A DNA stretch of 64,000 bases from Deltaproteobacteria bacterium. Its GTDB lineage: Bacteria; Myxococcota; JADLHZ01. The stretch is taken from positions 159,293 to 223,292 of the forward strand of contig JADLHZ010000085.1 in NCBI GenBank assembly GCA_020848545.1, read 5' to 3'. The notes beneath the pieces are model-generated. The model was not told the origin of the DNA and did not search any database. It saw only the letters and a program-made list of their open reading frames with translations. Each line of letters begins with the position of its first letter. Within the stretch, counting starts at the first letter, position 1. Made by a program: the position numbers and the translations under genes. Shown in pieces: positions 33,957 to 42,569 of this stretch.

Positions 33957-35620
33957 GAGCCATCGCCTTTGGGGCGTGTTTCCTCGCCGCCGCTGGGGCC
34001 GAAGCGCAGATCGTCTCGCCGGGCGAGCTGTCGCGCGCGCACGAATCGCTCGACAGCTTGAAGAGCTGCACGAAGTGCCACGAGTCGGGCCGCCGCTTGA
34101 GCGCCGACATCTGCCTCTCGTGCCACAAAGAGCTGAAGACGCGCGTCGACAAAGGCACCGGGCTGCACGGCCGCCTGAACGCAACGGAGCGCGCGCAGTG
34201 CCAAAACTGCCACCACGAGCATCAGGGGCGCGACTTTCCGATCGTCGATTGGAACGAGAAGAAGTTCGACCACGCGCTCACCGGCTTCGTCTTGAAGTTC
34301 AAGCACGAAAAGGTCGCGTGCAAGGAGTGCCACGCCACGAAGAGCGTGCGCGCCGACGACATCAAGGCGTGGATCACCCACCACCCCAAAGGCCGCACCT
34401 TCCTCGGCCTCGGCACCACCTGCGCGGGCTGCCACGACGATCCGCACGCGCAAAAGCTCGGCGCCGACTGCCAGAGCTGTCACGACGAGGCGAGCTGGAA
34501 GGTGCGCGGCAAGTTCGACCACGCGACGACGGACTTTCCCCTCCTCGGCAAGCACAAGCGCGTGGCCTGCGACAAATGCCACGCGACGAAGACAGGCGGC
34601 GGGCTCGACGCAGCGTTTCCACCGGTCGAGCATGCGGCGTGCAGCAGCTGCCACCAGGATCCTCACAACAAGCGCTTCGGCCAACGCTGCGAGAGCTGCC
34701 ACACGCTCGACGGCTGGCACACGCTCAAGAAAGGGGCCGTCGACCGTGAGTTTCACGACAAGACGCGCTTTCCGCTGGTCGGAGCCCACGCGGGCGTCGA
34801 GTGTGCGTCGTGCCACGGGCCGTTCAAACGCGGCGGCGCCGCCAAGTTCAAAGGGCTCGCGTTTCAGACGTGCGCGAGCTGTCACCTCGATTCGCACGCC
34901 GGGCAGCTCGCCGCGGCGGCCTGCGACCGTTGCCACACCGTCGAGTCGTTTTCACCGATCCGCTTCAAGCTCGCCGACCACAAGGCTTACCTGCTCGAGG
35001 ACGCGCATGCGGCGGTAGGATGCGGCGAGTGTCACAAGGAGACGCTTCGGCCTCAGATGCTCACGGCCAGCGGCGGCAAAGTGTTTCGGCCGAGCGCCGT
35101 CGACTTTCACCCGAAGCACGATCGCTGTGAGAGCTGCCACGAAGATCCGCACGGCGGGCAGTTCATTGGGAAGAAGTGCGACACCTGCCACACGACGCAG
35201 GGCTTCCGTCCTGCGAGCGGCTTCGTCCACGACCGCGACACCGCCTTCGCTCTCGCCGGCGCGCATGTGACGGCGCCGTGCTCCGGCTGCCATTTGCGGC
35301 CGGCGAAGACCGCGCCGGTGCAGTTTCACGGCATCGACAAGGCCTGCGCGGCCTGCCACCAAGACGTGCACTTCGGCCAGCTCGGCGCCGCGTGCGAGCG
35401 CTGCCACGACCTGAGCGCGTTCCAGCCAGCGGCGAGGTTCGATCATCAGAAGACGAAGTTTGCGCTCGACGGCAAGCACGCCAAACTCACTTGCGAGCGC
35501 TGCCATCCGCAGGTCGACGTGAAAGGAACGCGGGTCCAACGCTTCGTGCCGACGCCGACGACGTGTGAGGGTTGCCACAAGGACCCGCACGGCGGCGCGT
35601 TCAAGAGGTTCAAGCCGTGA
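33944..35620 (+). CDS. Periplasmic 20-heme cytochrome c
   Basis: A 558-residue exported protein with signal VLRAIAFGACFLAAAGAEAQ and 20 CxxCH heme-binding motifs. From about residue 150 it is built of repeated two- to three-heme modules of roughly 65-70 residues, each with the pattern CxxCHxDPH ... CxxCH ... FDH/FPLxGKH ... CxxCH. Many extra His (DPH, GKH) can serve as second axial ligands. It belongs to the cytochrome c3/c7-like multiheme group. The start is GTG 33944, overlapping the membrane oxidoreductase gene by 13 bases. The last module stops after its first heme (CEGCHKDPHGGAFKRFKP), and the next gene continues the pattern. Confidence 0.9.
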   Translation: MGVLRAIAFGACFLAAAGAEAQIVSPGELSRAHESLDSLKSCTKCHESGRRLSADICLSCHKELKTRVDKGTGLHGRLNATERAQCQNCHHEHQGRDFPIVDWNEKKFDHALTGFVLKFKHEKVACKECHATKSVRADDIKAWITHHPKGRTFLGLGTTCAGCHDDPHAQKLGADCQSCHDEASWKVRGKFDHATTDFPLLGKHKRVACDKCHATKTGGGLDAAFPPVEHAACSSCHQDPHNKRFGQRCESCHTLDGWHTLKKGAVDREFHDKTRFPLVGAHAGVECASCHGPFKRGGAAKFKGLAFQTCASCHLDSHAGQLAAAACDRCHTVESFSPIRFKLADHKAYLLEDAHAAVGCGECHKETLRPQMLTASGGKVFRPSAVDFHPKHDRCESCHEDPHGGQFIGKKCDTCHTTQGFRPASGFVHDRDTAFALAGAHVTAPCSGCHLRPAKTAPVQFHGIDKACAACHQDVHFGQLGAACERCHDLSAFQPAARFDHQKTKFALDGKHAKLTCERCHPQVDVKGTRVQRFVPTPTTCEGCHKDPHGGAFKRFKP

Positions 35621-36408
35621 TTTGGTTCGTCTTGATGATCGCCGCACAGGCAAAGCCGGCCGCGGCCCCAAAGAGTGCGCCGCCCGCGGCGAGCTGCGCG
35701 GATTGTCATAAGACGAGCGACTGGCGTTCGGTGACCTTCGCCCACGAGAAGACCGGATTTCCGCTCGCCGGGGTGCACCAAAAGCTCTCCTGCAGCGACT
35801 GCCATGTCCGCGGCATCGACACGCCACTCGCCGCTGCGTGCGCGAGCTGCCACAAAGATCCGCACGCCGGCACGCTAGGGATGCACTGCGAGAGCTGCCA
35901 CGACGATCAATCCTTTCGCTCGACCTTCACCGCCGACGCGCATCGGCGTGCGAATTTTCCGCTGACGGGCAAGCACGCCGTGATCCCGTGCGAGCAGTGC
36001 CACGGCCCGGCGCGCGAGCGCGTGTTTTCTCGGACCGCCGTCGCGTGCGTCGAGTGCCACCAGCTCGACTACGACAACACCGCCGCGCGCACGATCGATC
36101 ACGCCGCCGCGGGCTACGCGCTCGAGTGCCGCCAATGCCACGGTGTCGCGCGCTTTTCGCCGGCGCTCTTTCCCGAGCACGATCGCTGCTTCCAGCTGCT
36201 CGGCTCCGTCCACGGCGCCACGGCGTGCCGGCAGTGTCATAGCGCGTTGGCCGGCGCCACGCCGAGCGGCACCTGTGCGACGAACACCGCCGCCTGCAGC
36301 GGATGCCACACCCATGCGTGCGCGCGAACAGACGCGCAGCATCGAAGCGTGCCCGGGTACCAATGCAAAGATAGGAAGTGTTACGAGTGTCACCAGTTCT
36401 CGCGCTAG
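35617..36408 (+). CDS. Periplasmic 10-heme cytochrome c
   Basis: A 263-residue protein from GTG 35617, overlapping the stop of the 20-heme gene (GTGA). A short signal-like stretch (VIWFVLMIAAQAKPAAA) is followed by 10 CxxCH motifs. The first motif (CADCHKTSDW ... FAHEKTGFPLAGVHQKLSCS) begins in the middle of the same module that repeats in the upstream gene. Later hemes are in less regular spacing and the end is Cys-rich (CATNTAACSGCH; CKDRKCYECH). It should carry electrons together with the 20-heme protein toward the outer-membrane barrel encoded next. The next gene overlaps its end by 31 bases. Confidence 0.88.
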   Translation: MIWFVLMIAAQAKPAAAPKSAPPAASCADCHKTSDWRSVTFAHEKTGFPLAGVHQKLSCSDCHVRGIDTPLAAACASCHKDPHAGTLGMHCESCHDDQSFRSTFTADAHRRANFPLTGKHAVIPCEQCHGPARERVFSRTAVACVECHQLDYDNTAARTIDHAAAGYALECRQCHGVARFSPALFPEHDRCFQLLGSVHGATACRQCHSALAGATPSGTCATNTAACSGCHTHACARTDAQHRSVPGYQCKDRKCYECHQFSR

Positions 36409-38009
36409 CGCTGCTCGTCGCCGACGCGACACCGCACACCGCGAAGGTCCGAGAGGTGACCCTCGAGCGCGTGTACCTGCTCGCAGGGCGTGCCGACGGG
36501 CTCGCGATCGGCACGGAGCTGAGGGTCATGCGCGGGCAAAAAGAGATCGCGCGCTGTTTGGTCGATCAGCTCGGACCGCACCGCGCGAGCTGCGAGGCCA
36601 AGGGCGCGGGCGCTCACGATGTCGTGCGCTGGCGCGGAGAACGACCACGGGAAGGATCAGCGGAGCCTGCGCGCCCTCGCCCGAAGGTCACGAGCGTGGC
36701 CGAGATCACCGCCGTGCAGCGGGCGCTCGCGGCGTCTCCGGTCGAGCCGTTCGCGTTCGCGGGTGAGAAGAGCCCCCGCCTGCCGTGGCGAGCACTCGAG
36801 GCGTCGCTCGAGCACACGAGCTACTTGGCGCTCGGCCAACGCGGCTTCGCGCGCGAGCGCCTCGACGTCATCGTCGACGGCCTCTCGCTCGGCTTTGGCG
36901 GCTTTCGTGCGTACGCCCGCGGCTCGCTCAACGTGTGGAGCGACGGCAACACGCTCTTGCGGCTCCGCCCCCGCGAGATCGCCCAGCTCTATGTGTGGCA
37001 GCTCGAGCTCAGCTCGCGCGAGATCGGTCGGCCCTTCGCGCTGGCGATCGGCCGCATCTCCCCGATGTTCACGCCGGGCATCGCGCTCGTCGACGGCGGC
37101 CAGGTCGGCTGGCGCTCGAAGGACGGCAGCCTCGAAATCGGCGCGGTCGGCGGCCTCGTGCCGGACAACCTGCGCGTCGTGCCGCGCTTCGACGCGTATG
37201 CGGCGTCACTGTACTACGGCCACGACGTCGTCGGCCGCGGTGTGCTGCGTTGGCTCCGGCACGCGGCGCGGGCGGGGGTGCGCGGGCAGCGCGGGGTGTT
37301 CGTCGCCGTCGAGATCGAAGCGGCCGCCGACGCGCGCATCGATCGCTTCTTGGACCTCGGCGGCCAGGTGCGGGTGACGATGCGCGACAGCGAGCGCTTC
37401 ACGCCGCGCCTGGAGCTCTTGTCGCTGCGCGCCGCCACGCGGCCGATCGCCGCGCTCAATATAGCGGCCGAAGCGCGCTACTTCGGCGTGATGGGCGCCG
37501 AGCTCGACGGCTTGTCGACGGCGTACTGGATCCGCGGCGATCGCTTGCACTTCGATCTCGACGTCCTGTGGCGGCCGGCGCCCCGCTTCGCCGTCGGCGC
37601 CGACTTTGGCGCGGTCCAGGACTTCACGGCGCGCCTCGGCCGCCAATACGTGGGGCCGTTGGTGCAGCTTCCTGGCCTCGCCGGCGGCCACCTCACCTTG
37701 GCCGCGGCGTATCGGGAAGAGTTCGGCTGGACCCGCGGGCGCTACACCTACGTGCAAGCGGCCGTGAGCTTCGAGCCCCACTTTCGTGCCGTGCTGCGCG
37801 CGAGCTACGCCTCAGACGCGCCGTCGGCGCTCACCGCGGACGCGATGTGGCACGAGCTCGCGGGCTTCATCCACACCGAAGGCCGCGTCACCGGCCACCT
37901 TCGCTGGCTCGTGCAGACCTCGCTGCGCGCGCCGGTCGGCGCCGTGCCCGTCGCGCAATTGCCCGCCATCGGCCTCGTCCTGCGCGCGGGCGTCAGCGGC
38001 ACGTTCTAA
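36378..38009 (+). CDS. Outer-membrane beta-barrel protein of the cytochrome cluster
   Basis: A 543-residue exported protein starting at GTG 36378 (or GTG 36387), inside the end of the 10-heme gene. After a signal (VLALALLVADATP), residues about 20-75 form a small beta domain (VYLLAGRADGLAIGTELRVM). The rest consists of alternating amphipathic strands (LDVIVDGLSLGFGGFRAYAR; FDAYAASLYYGHDVVGRGVL) and ends in LVLRAGVSGTF, with the terminal Phe typical of proteins inserted by the BAM machinery. In porin-cytochrome conduits such as MtrB or the Geobacter Omb proteins, a barrel sheathes a multiheme cytochrome. The same role is inferred here from gene order; no sequence match to MtrB is claimed. Confidence 0.75.
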   Translation: MLRVSPVLALALLVADATPHTAKVREVTLERVYLLAGRADGLAIGTELRVMRGQKEIARCLVDQLGPHRASCEAKGAGAHDVVRWRGERPREGSAEPARPRPKVTSVAEITAVQRALAASPVEPFAFAGEKSPRLPWRALEASLEHTSYLALGQRGFARERLDVIVDGLSLGFGGFRAYARGSLNVWSDGNTLLRLRPREIAQLYVWQLELSSREIGRPFALAIGRISPMFTPGIALVDGGQVGWRSKDGSLEIGAVGGLVPDNLRVVPRFDAYAASLYYGHDVVGRGVLRWLRHAARAGVRGQRGVFVAVEIEAAADARIDRFLDLGGQVRVTMRDSERFTPRLELLSLRAATRPIAALNIAAEARYFGVMGAELDGLSTAYWIRGDRLHFDLDVLWRPAPRFAVGADFGAVQDFTARLGRQYVGPLVQLPGLAGGHLTLAAAYREEFGWTRGRYTYVQAAVSFEPHFRAVLRASYASDAPSALTADAMWHELAGFIHTEGRVTGHLRWLVQTSLRAPVGAVPVAQLPAIGLVLRAGVSGTF

Positions 38010-38479
38010 GCGTTGCTTGGCGGGTTTTTTCGCGGAAAACGCGTCGGCTATCATTGGTTCCAATGTAGGACCAAATTTTTTTCGATCTTTTTTTCAAAAA
38101 TTTTTCCCTGGGGACAAAGCTGTGGACCGCTTGGGGAGACAATGTGGGAGAGCTTTGCTAAGCCGCGGATTTCTTTTTGAAATTTGAATCCGACGCGTTG
38201 CACCACACTTAACCACAATAGGTGGTGTATGACGCACAGTGGCATACAATTAGTAGTGGCAGTTTCTTGACCATATGTTGTTTTTCGATAAGGTCGCCGG
38301 CGCGGCTCGAACCGGATGAAACGTGCGGAAGGCACCGACCACCGCACCGACATTTGGCTCAGGCAGCGGGGTCGGCGAGACGGCTTCGAACGCAAGGGTG
38401 TCGTTCTTAGTCCTATCGCCACAAAGAGAAGATGCTCGCCGCGGGCGCGAGACGAGCATCGAAGGAAGAGGAGGCGACG
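38010..38479 (+). other. Low-GC leader region before the ribonucleotide reductase gene
   Basis: About 470 bases with no convincing gene and clearly lower GC than the neighbours. It contains long T and A runs (38085-38106), an inverted repeat ATTGG-TT-CCAAT (38053-38064) and an imperfect dyad CACCAC ... GTGGTG (38201-38226) around TTAACCACA, which is one mismatch from a DnaA box. TTGACC at 38267-38272 could be a -35 element, though no well-spaced -10 is obvious. No NrdR box of the usual form and no cobalamin-riboswitch B12 box on the coding strand were recognised. Confidence 0.5.
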
Positions 38480-41236
38480 GTGGAAATGCAGCAGGTGACC
38501 CAAGAGCCGATGTCGAAGAGGAAGGCCGCGCGGCCGCAACCGAAGGGACTGAAGCTCTCGCGTCGGTTCACCAAAGTGGGCGTGCATCCGTTCGACGAGA
38601 TCGAATGGGAGCTGCGCTCGGCGGTGATCACCGACGAGAAGGGCAAGGTCGTCTTCGAACAGAAGAACATCGAGATCCCGCGCGCGTGGTCGCAGATGGC
38701 CACGAACGTCGTCGTCAGCAAATACTTTCGCGGCCAGATCGGCACGCCGCAGCGCGAGTCGAGCGTCAAGCAGCTCATCACCCGCGTCGCCAAGACCATC
38801 GCGGATTGGGGCCGCAAAGATGGGTACTTCCAGAGCACTGAAGACGGCGACGCCTTCGAAGCGGAGCTGACGTACATCCTCGTCACGCAACGCGCGGCCT
38901 TCAACTCGCCGGTCTGGTTCAACGTCGGCGTCGAAGCACACCCGCAGTGCTCGGCGTGCTTCATCAACTCCGTGCAAGACACGATGGAGAGCATCCTAGG
39001 CCTGGCGAAGACCGAAGGCATGCTCTTCAAGTACGGCTCCGGCACGGGATCGAACCTGTCGCCGATCCGTTCGTCGAAGGAGCTCCTGCAAGGCGGCGGC
39101 ACCGCGTCCGGCCCCGTCTCGTTCATGAAGGGCTTTGACAGCTTCGCCGGCGTCATCAAGTCGGGCGGCAAGACCCGCCGCGCGGCGAAGATGGTGATCC
39201 TGAACGTCGAGCACCCGGACATCGTCGAGTTCGTCGAGTCGAAGTCGAAGGAAGAGAAGAAGGCGCACGCGTTGATCGACGCCGGCTTCGACGGCGGCTT
39301 CAACGTGCCTGGCGGCGCCTACGACAGCGTGCAGTTCCAGAACGCCAACCACTCGGTGCGCGTCACCGACGAGTTCATGCGCGCGGTCGAGTCCGACAGC
39401 GAGTTCAAGACGAAGGCGGTCAAAGACGGCCGCCCGCTCGAGACGATCAAAGCGAAAGAGCTTTGGCGCAAGATGGCGGTCGCGGCGTGGGAGTGCGGTG
39501 ATCCGGGCTTGCAGTACGACACGACGGTCAACGACTGGCACACCTCGCCGAACTCGGGCCGCATCAACGCGTCGAACCCGTGCAGCGAGTACATGTACCT
39601 CGACGACTCGGCGTGTAACTTGGCGTCGTTGAACTTGATGAAGTTCCGCGACGATCGCGGCGAGCTCGACGTCGACGCGTTGACCCACGCGGTCGACATC
39701 GTGTTCCTCGGCCAAGAGATCACGGTCGACAACTCGTCGTACCCGACGCCGGCGATCGCGAAGAACTCGCGCGAGTACCGCCCGATCGGCCTCGGCTACG
39801 CGAACTTGGGCGCGTTGTTGATGGCGCGCGGCCTGCCCTACGACAGCGAAGAAGGCCGCACGTACGCCGCCGCGATCACGTCGTTGATGCACGGCCGCGC
39901 GAACCTGCAGTCTTCGCGCATCGCCAAGGAAGTCGGCACCTTCGCGGGCTATCAGAAGAACCGCGAGCCGTTCTTGCGCGTCATGCACAAGCACAAGGAA
40001 GCGGCGCACGCGATCCCGAAGACCGGCGTTCCGGCGACGTTGGCGAAGGCCGCGGTCGACGTCTGGGACGACGTCATCAGCGAAGGCGAAGTGAACGGGT
40101 TCCGAAACGGCCAAGCGACCGTGCTCGCGCCGACCGGCACCATCGGCTTCATGATGGACTGCGACACGACCGGCATCGAGCCCGACATCGCGTTGATCAA
40201 GTACAAGAAGCTCGTCGGTGGCGGTCTCATGAAGATCGTCAACCAAACGGTGCCGGAAGCGCTGGTGCGCTTGGGCTACGAGCTGCAGCAGATCAAAGAG
40301 ATCCTCAACTACTTGGAAGAGCGTGAGACGATCGAAGGCGCGCCGGGCTTGAAGCCGGAGCACCTGCCGGTGTTCGACTGTGCGTTTCGCGCGCAGCACG
40401 GCACCCGCTCGATCCCGTGGGAAGGCCACTTGCGGATGATGGCCGCGGTGCAGCCGTTCCTCTCGGGCGCGATCAGCAAGACCGTCAACATGCCGACCGA
40501 GGCGACGATCGAAGACGTCGAGCGCGCGTACACGCTCGGCTGGAAGCTCGGCCTGAAGGCGGTGGCGATCTACCGCGACGGCTGCAAGCGTTCGCAGCCG
40601 CTGTCGACGTCCAAGGAGAAGACGAAGGAAGTCGACCTCGTCAAAGCCGAAGCGAAGCCGACCCGCCGCCGCATGCCGGACGAGCGCCAGTCGATCACGC
40701 ACAAGTTCTCGATCGCAGGGCACGAAGGCTACATCACGGTCGGCATGTACGAAGACGGCTCGCCGGGCGAAGTGTTCCTGTCGATGTCGAAGGAAGGCAC
40801 CGTCGTTTCCGGCTTGGTCGACTCGATCGCGATCGCGATTTCTCTGTCGCTGCAACACGGCGTGCCGCTGGCGTTGCTCGTCGAGAAGTATTCGCACACG
40901 CGCTTCGAGCCGTCGGGCTTCACGGGGAATCCGCAGATCCCGATGGCGAAGTCGATCTTGGACTACATCTTCCGCTGGCTGGCGTTGAAGTTCCTGACGC
41001 CGACCGAGCGCAAGGAGACCGAGCTCGAGGCCGCGAAGCCCACGATCTCGACGGAGCTGAACGGCTCGACGACCGCCTCGCGCACGCTCGGCGACACGCC
41101 GGTGAACCAGCTGAAGTTCACCTTCGCCGCGCAGACGGACGCTCCGCCGTGCAGCGAGTGTGGATCGATCGAGGTCGTGCGGAATGGCGCTTGCTATAAG
41201 TGCTTGAATTGCGGCGCCTCGATGGGCTGTTCCTGA
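38480..41236 (+). CDS. nrdJ: Class II (adenosylcobalamin-dependent) ribonucleoside-diphosphate reductase
   Basis: A 918-residue vitamin-B12-dependent ribonucleotide reductase that makes deoxyribonucleotides with or without oxygen. Landmarks are the N-terminal RRFTKVGVHPFDEIEWELRS, IPRAWSQMATNVVVSKYFRG, FNSPVWFNVG, KYGSGTGSNLSPIRSS, the active-site loop NPCSEYMYLDDSACNLASLN and LAPTGTIGFMMDCDTTGIEP. The C-terminus has the usual zinc-ribbon-like CSECGS ... CYKCLNCG. The start is GTG 38480 because AGGAGG sits 5 bases upstream; an in-frame ATG at 38432 would add 16 residues and has a weaker ribosome site. It has a long low-GC leader and a hairpin after the stop, so it is probably its own transcription unit. 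Confidence 0.93.
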   Translation: MEMQQVTQEPMSKRKAARPQPKGLKLSRRFTKVGVHPFDEIEWELRSAVITDEKGKVVFEQKNIEIPRAWSQMATNVVVSKYFRGQIGTPQRESSVKQLITRVAKTIADWGRKDGYFQSTEDGDAFEAELTYILVTQRAAFNSPVWFNVGVEAHPQCSACFINSVQDTMESILGLAKTEGMLFKYGSGTGSNLSPIRSSKELLQGGGTASGPVSFMKGFDSFAGVIKSGGKTRRAAKMVILNVEHPDIVEFVESKSKEEKKAHALIDAGFDGGFNVPGGAYDSVQFQNANHSVRVTDEFMRAVESDSEFKTKAVKDGRPLETIKAKELWRKMAVAAWECGDPGLQYDTTVNDWHTSPNSGRINASNPCSEYMYLDDSACNLASLNLMKFRDDRGELDVDALTHAVDIVFLGQEITVDNSSYPTPAIAKNSREYRPIGLGYANLGALLMARGLPYDSEEGRTYAAAITSLMHGRANLQSSRIAKEVGTFAGYQKNREPFLRVMHKHKEAAHAIPKTGVPATLAKAAVDVWDDVISEGEVNGFRNGQATVLAPTGTIGFMMDCDTTGIEPDIALIKYKKLVGGGLMKIVNQTVPEALVRLGYELQQIKEILNYLEERETIEGAPGLKPEHLPVFDCAFRAQHGTRSIPWEGHLRMMAAVQPFLSGAISKTVNMPTEATIEDVERAYTLGWKLGLKAVAIYRDGCKRSQPLSTSKEKTKEVDLVKAEAKPTRRRMPDERQSITHKFSIAGHEGYITVGMYEDGSPGEVFLSMSKEGTVVSGLVDSIAIAISLSLQHGVPLALLVEKYSHTRFEPSGFTGNPQIPMAKSILDYIFRWLALKFLTPTERKETELEAAKPTISTELNGSTTASRTLGDTPVNQLKFTFAAQTDAPPCSECGSIEVVRNGACYKCLNCGASMGCS

Positions 41237-41246
41237 TCCTTCGCTC

Positions 41247-41269
41247 CGCCGCTGGTCGCAGCAGCGGCG
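41247..41269 (+). terminator. GC hairpin after nrdJ
   Basis: CGCCGCTG (41247-41254) and CAGCGGCG (41262-41269) form a perfect 8-base stem with a 7-base loop, 10 bases after the nrdJ stop. There is no T tract after it, so termination efficiency is uncertain. Confidence 0.45.
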
Positions 41270-41306
41270 TTGCCACGACCCGCCGCCCCGTCATATCGGG
41301 CGCATC

Positions 41307-42473
41307 ATGACGAAAAAAGCAAAGGCCGGAAAATCGGGTGGGACGGTTCTTGCAGCGTTTCGCGCGGTGATCGATAAGCAGCTGCCCGATCTACTGCAAG
41401 AGGTCGAGCTTGGGCCAGAAGACACGGACCCTGATCGCAGCGACGTGTGTGACAATTTATGGGACAATTATATCATTGGCTCGATCGACGAAGCTCTGTC
41501 TGAAGCGGGTATCAAGGAAGAGAGCGCTGACGCAGAGCGGGCGTACGAGGCGGCCCGTGAGTACTTTCGCGCGCGTTACAAAGTCCTGGCAGGCGAGCAG
41601 CTCAAGACTGCCGCGACGAAGTCGGCGAAGGCGAGCGCGCCGCGCTCGCTCGACGAGCTGCTGCAGAAGGCCCTCGACCGCGACGAGTGGACGACCGCCC
41701 GGGATCTCGTTGAGCGCGGTGCCAACGTCAACCCCGCGAGCGGTCATGCGCCGCTCGTGGCGCTCTTGAATAAGGCAGAACACGCCGCCAGATTTGCAAA
41801 AAGCGCAGACGACGGGGCAACGGACGAGGAAGACAACGCCATCGATTTCGTCGGGCTCGCTCGTTTCTTGCTCGAGAAAGGTGCCGATCCGAATCGGCGC
41901 CACTTCGGGGCGACTCCGGTCATGATGGCGGCCGGCCTCTCGGTTGAGCTCCTCGAGGTGCTCATCGAGCATGGTGGCGACGTTTCGGCGGTCGACGACG
42001 ACGGCCGCGATGCGCTGAGCCATGTTCAGGATGTTGCGACGGCGAAGGCTCTTCTTTCGCGAGGCGTCAAGCCGACCACCGCCGCCCTGGATAACGCGGT
42101 CGGCTGCTTCAGTAACGCCGTCTCTTACTCCAAGAACGCCAAAGACCGCGCCGAGAGCCTGGCGCTGGCGACATTGCTGCTCGAGGCTGGCGCACCGATC
42201 GAGCCCCAAAAAAGCGGCCAATCGCCGGTGCCGCTGGTGCGTGCTGCCGCAGAGAGCGACACCGCCATGCTCGAATTGCTGCTCGCGCGCCACCCGCCGC
42301 ACCCAAATCTCCTCGACGATCGTGGTAATACCGCGCTGCACGTCGCCGCACGCGATGGCAATGAAAAGGCAGTGCGACTCCTCCTGGCCGCCGGCGCCGA
42401 CCCCAAGCAGAAGGACAATCAGCGCAAGACTGCGCGCGACGTGGCTTCCAAGAACGTGCGCGCGCTGCTTTGA
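41307..42473 (+). CDS. Ankyrin-repeat protein
   Basis: A 388-residue cytosolic protein. The N-terminal 110 residues are charged and helical with no match that I know. From about residue 115 come ankyrin repeats, seen as LQKALDRDEWTTARDLVERG, LARFLLEKGADPNRRHFGAT, LLEVLIEHGGDVSAVDDDGR, LATLLLEAGAPIEPQKSGQS, LDDRGNTALHVAARDGNEKA and RLLLAAGADPKQKDNQRKTA. Ankyrin repeats bind other proteins; the partner is unknown. No signal peptide. It follows nrdJ after a hairpin and faces a convergent lipoprotein gene. Confidence 0.85.
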   Translation: MTKKAKAGKSGGTVLAAFRAVIDKQLPDLLQEVELGPEDTDPDRSDVCDNLWDNYIIGSIDEALSEAGIKEESADAERAYEAAREYFRARYKVLAGEQLKTAATKSAKASAPRSLDELLQKALDRDEWTTARDLVERGANVNPASGHAPLVALLNKAEHAARFAKSADDGATDEEDNAIDFVGLARFLLEKGADPNRRHFGATPVMMAAGLSVELLEVLIEHGGDVSAVDDDGRDALSHVQDVATAKALLSRGVKPTTAALDNAVGCFSNAVSYSKNAKDRAESLALATLLLEAGAPIEPQKSGQSPVPLVRAAAESDTAMLELLLARHPPHPNLLDDRGNTALHVAARDGNEKAVRLLLAAGADPKQKDNQRKTARDVASKNVRALL

Positions 42474-42569
42474 AGCGGACGTCGACCTGTCGATGACGAG
42501 TTGCGGGGACGGAACGTGGATGGGCCGTCGCCCTCGTTCGCGCGCAATCCTTCGCCAGAGCCAGCAGCC

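Noticed and set aside
38195..38260. Cobalamin riboswitch before nrdJ (GCCACTG-like word)
   Set aside because: The word appears only on the minus strand, opposite to nrdJ, and no B12 box or surrounding helices were found.
38296..38330. tRNA-like T-arm on the minus strand (GGTTCGAGCC)
   Set aside because: The flanking bases do not form the 5-base T stem, and no anticodon arm or acceptor stem can be drawn around it.
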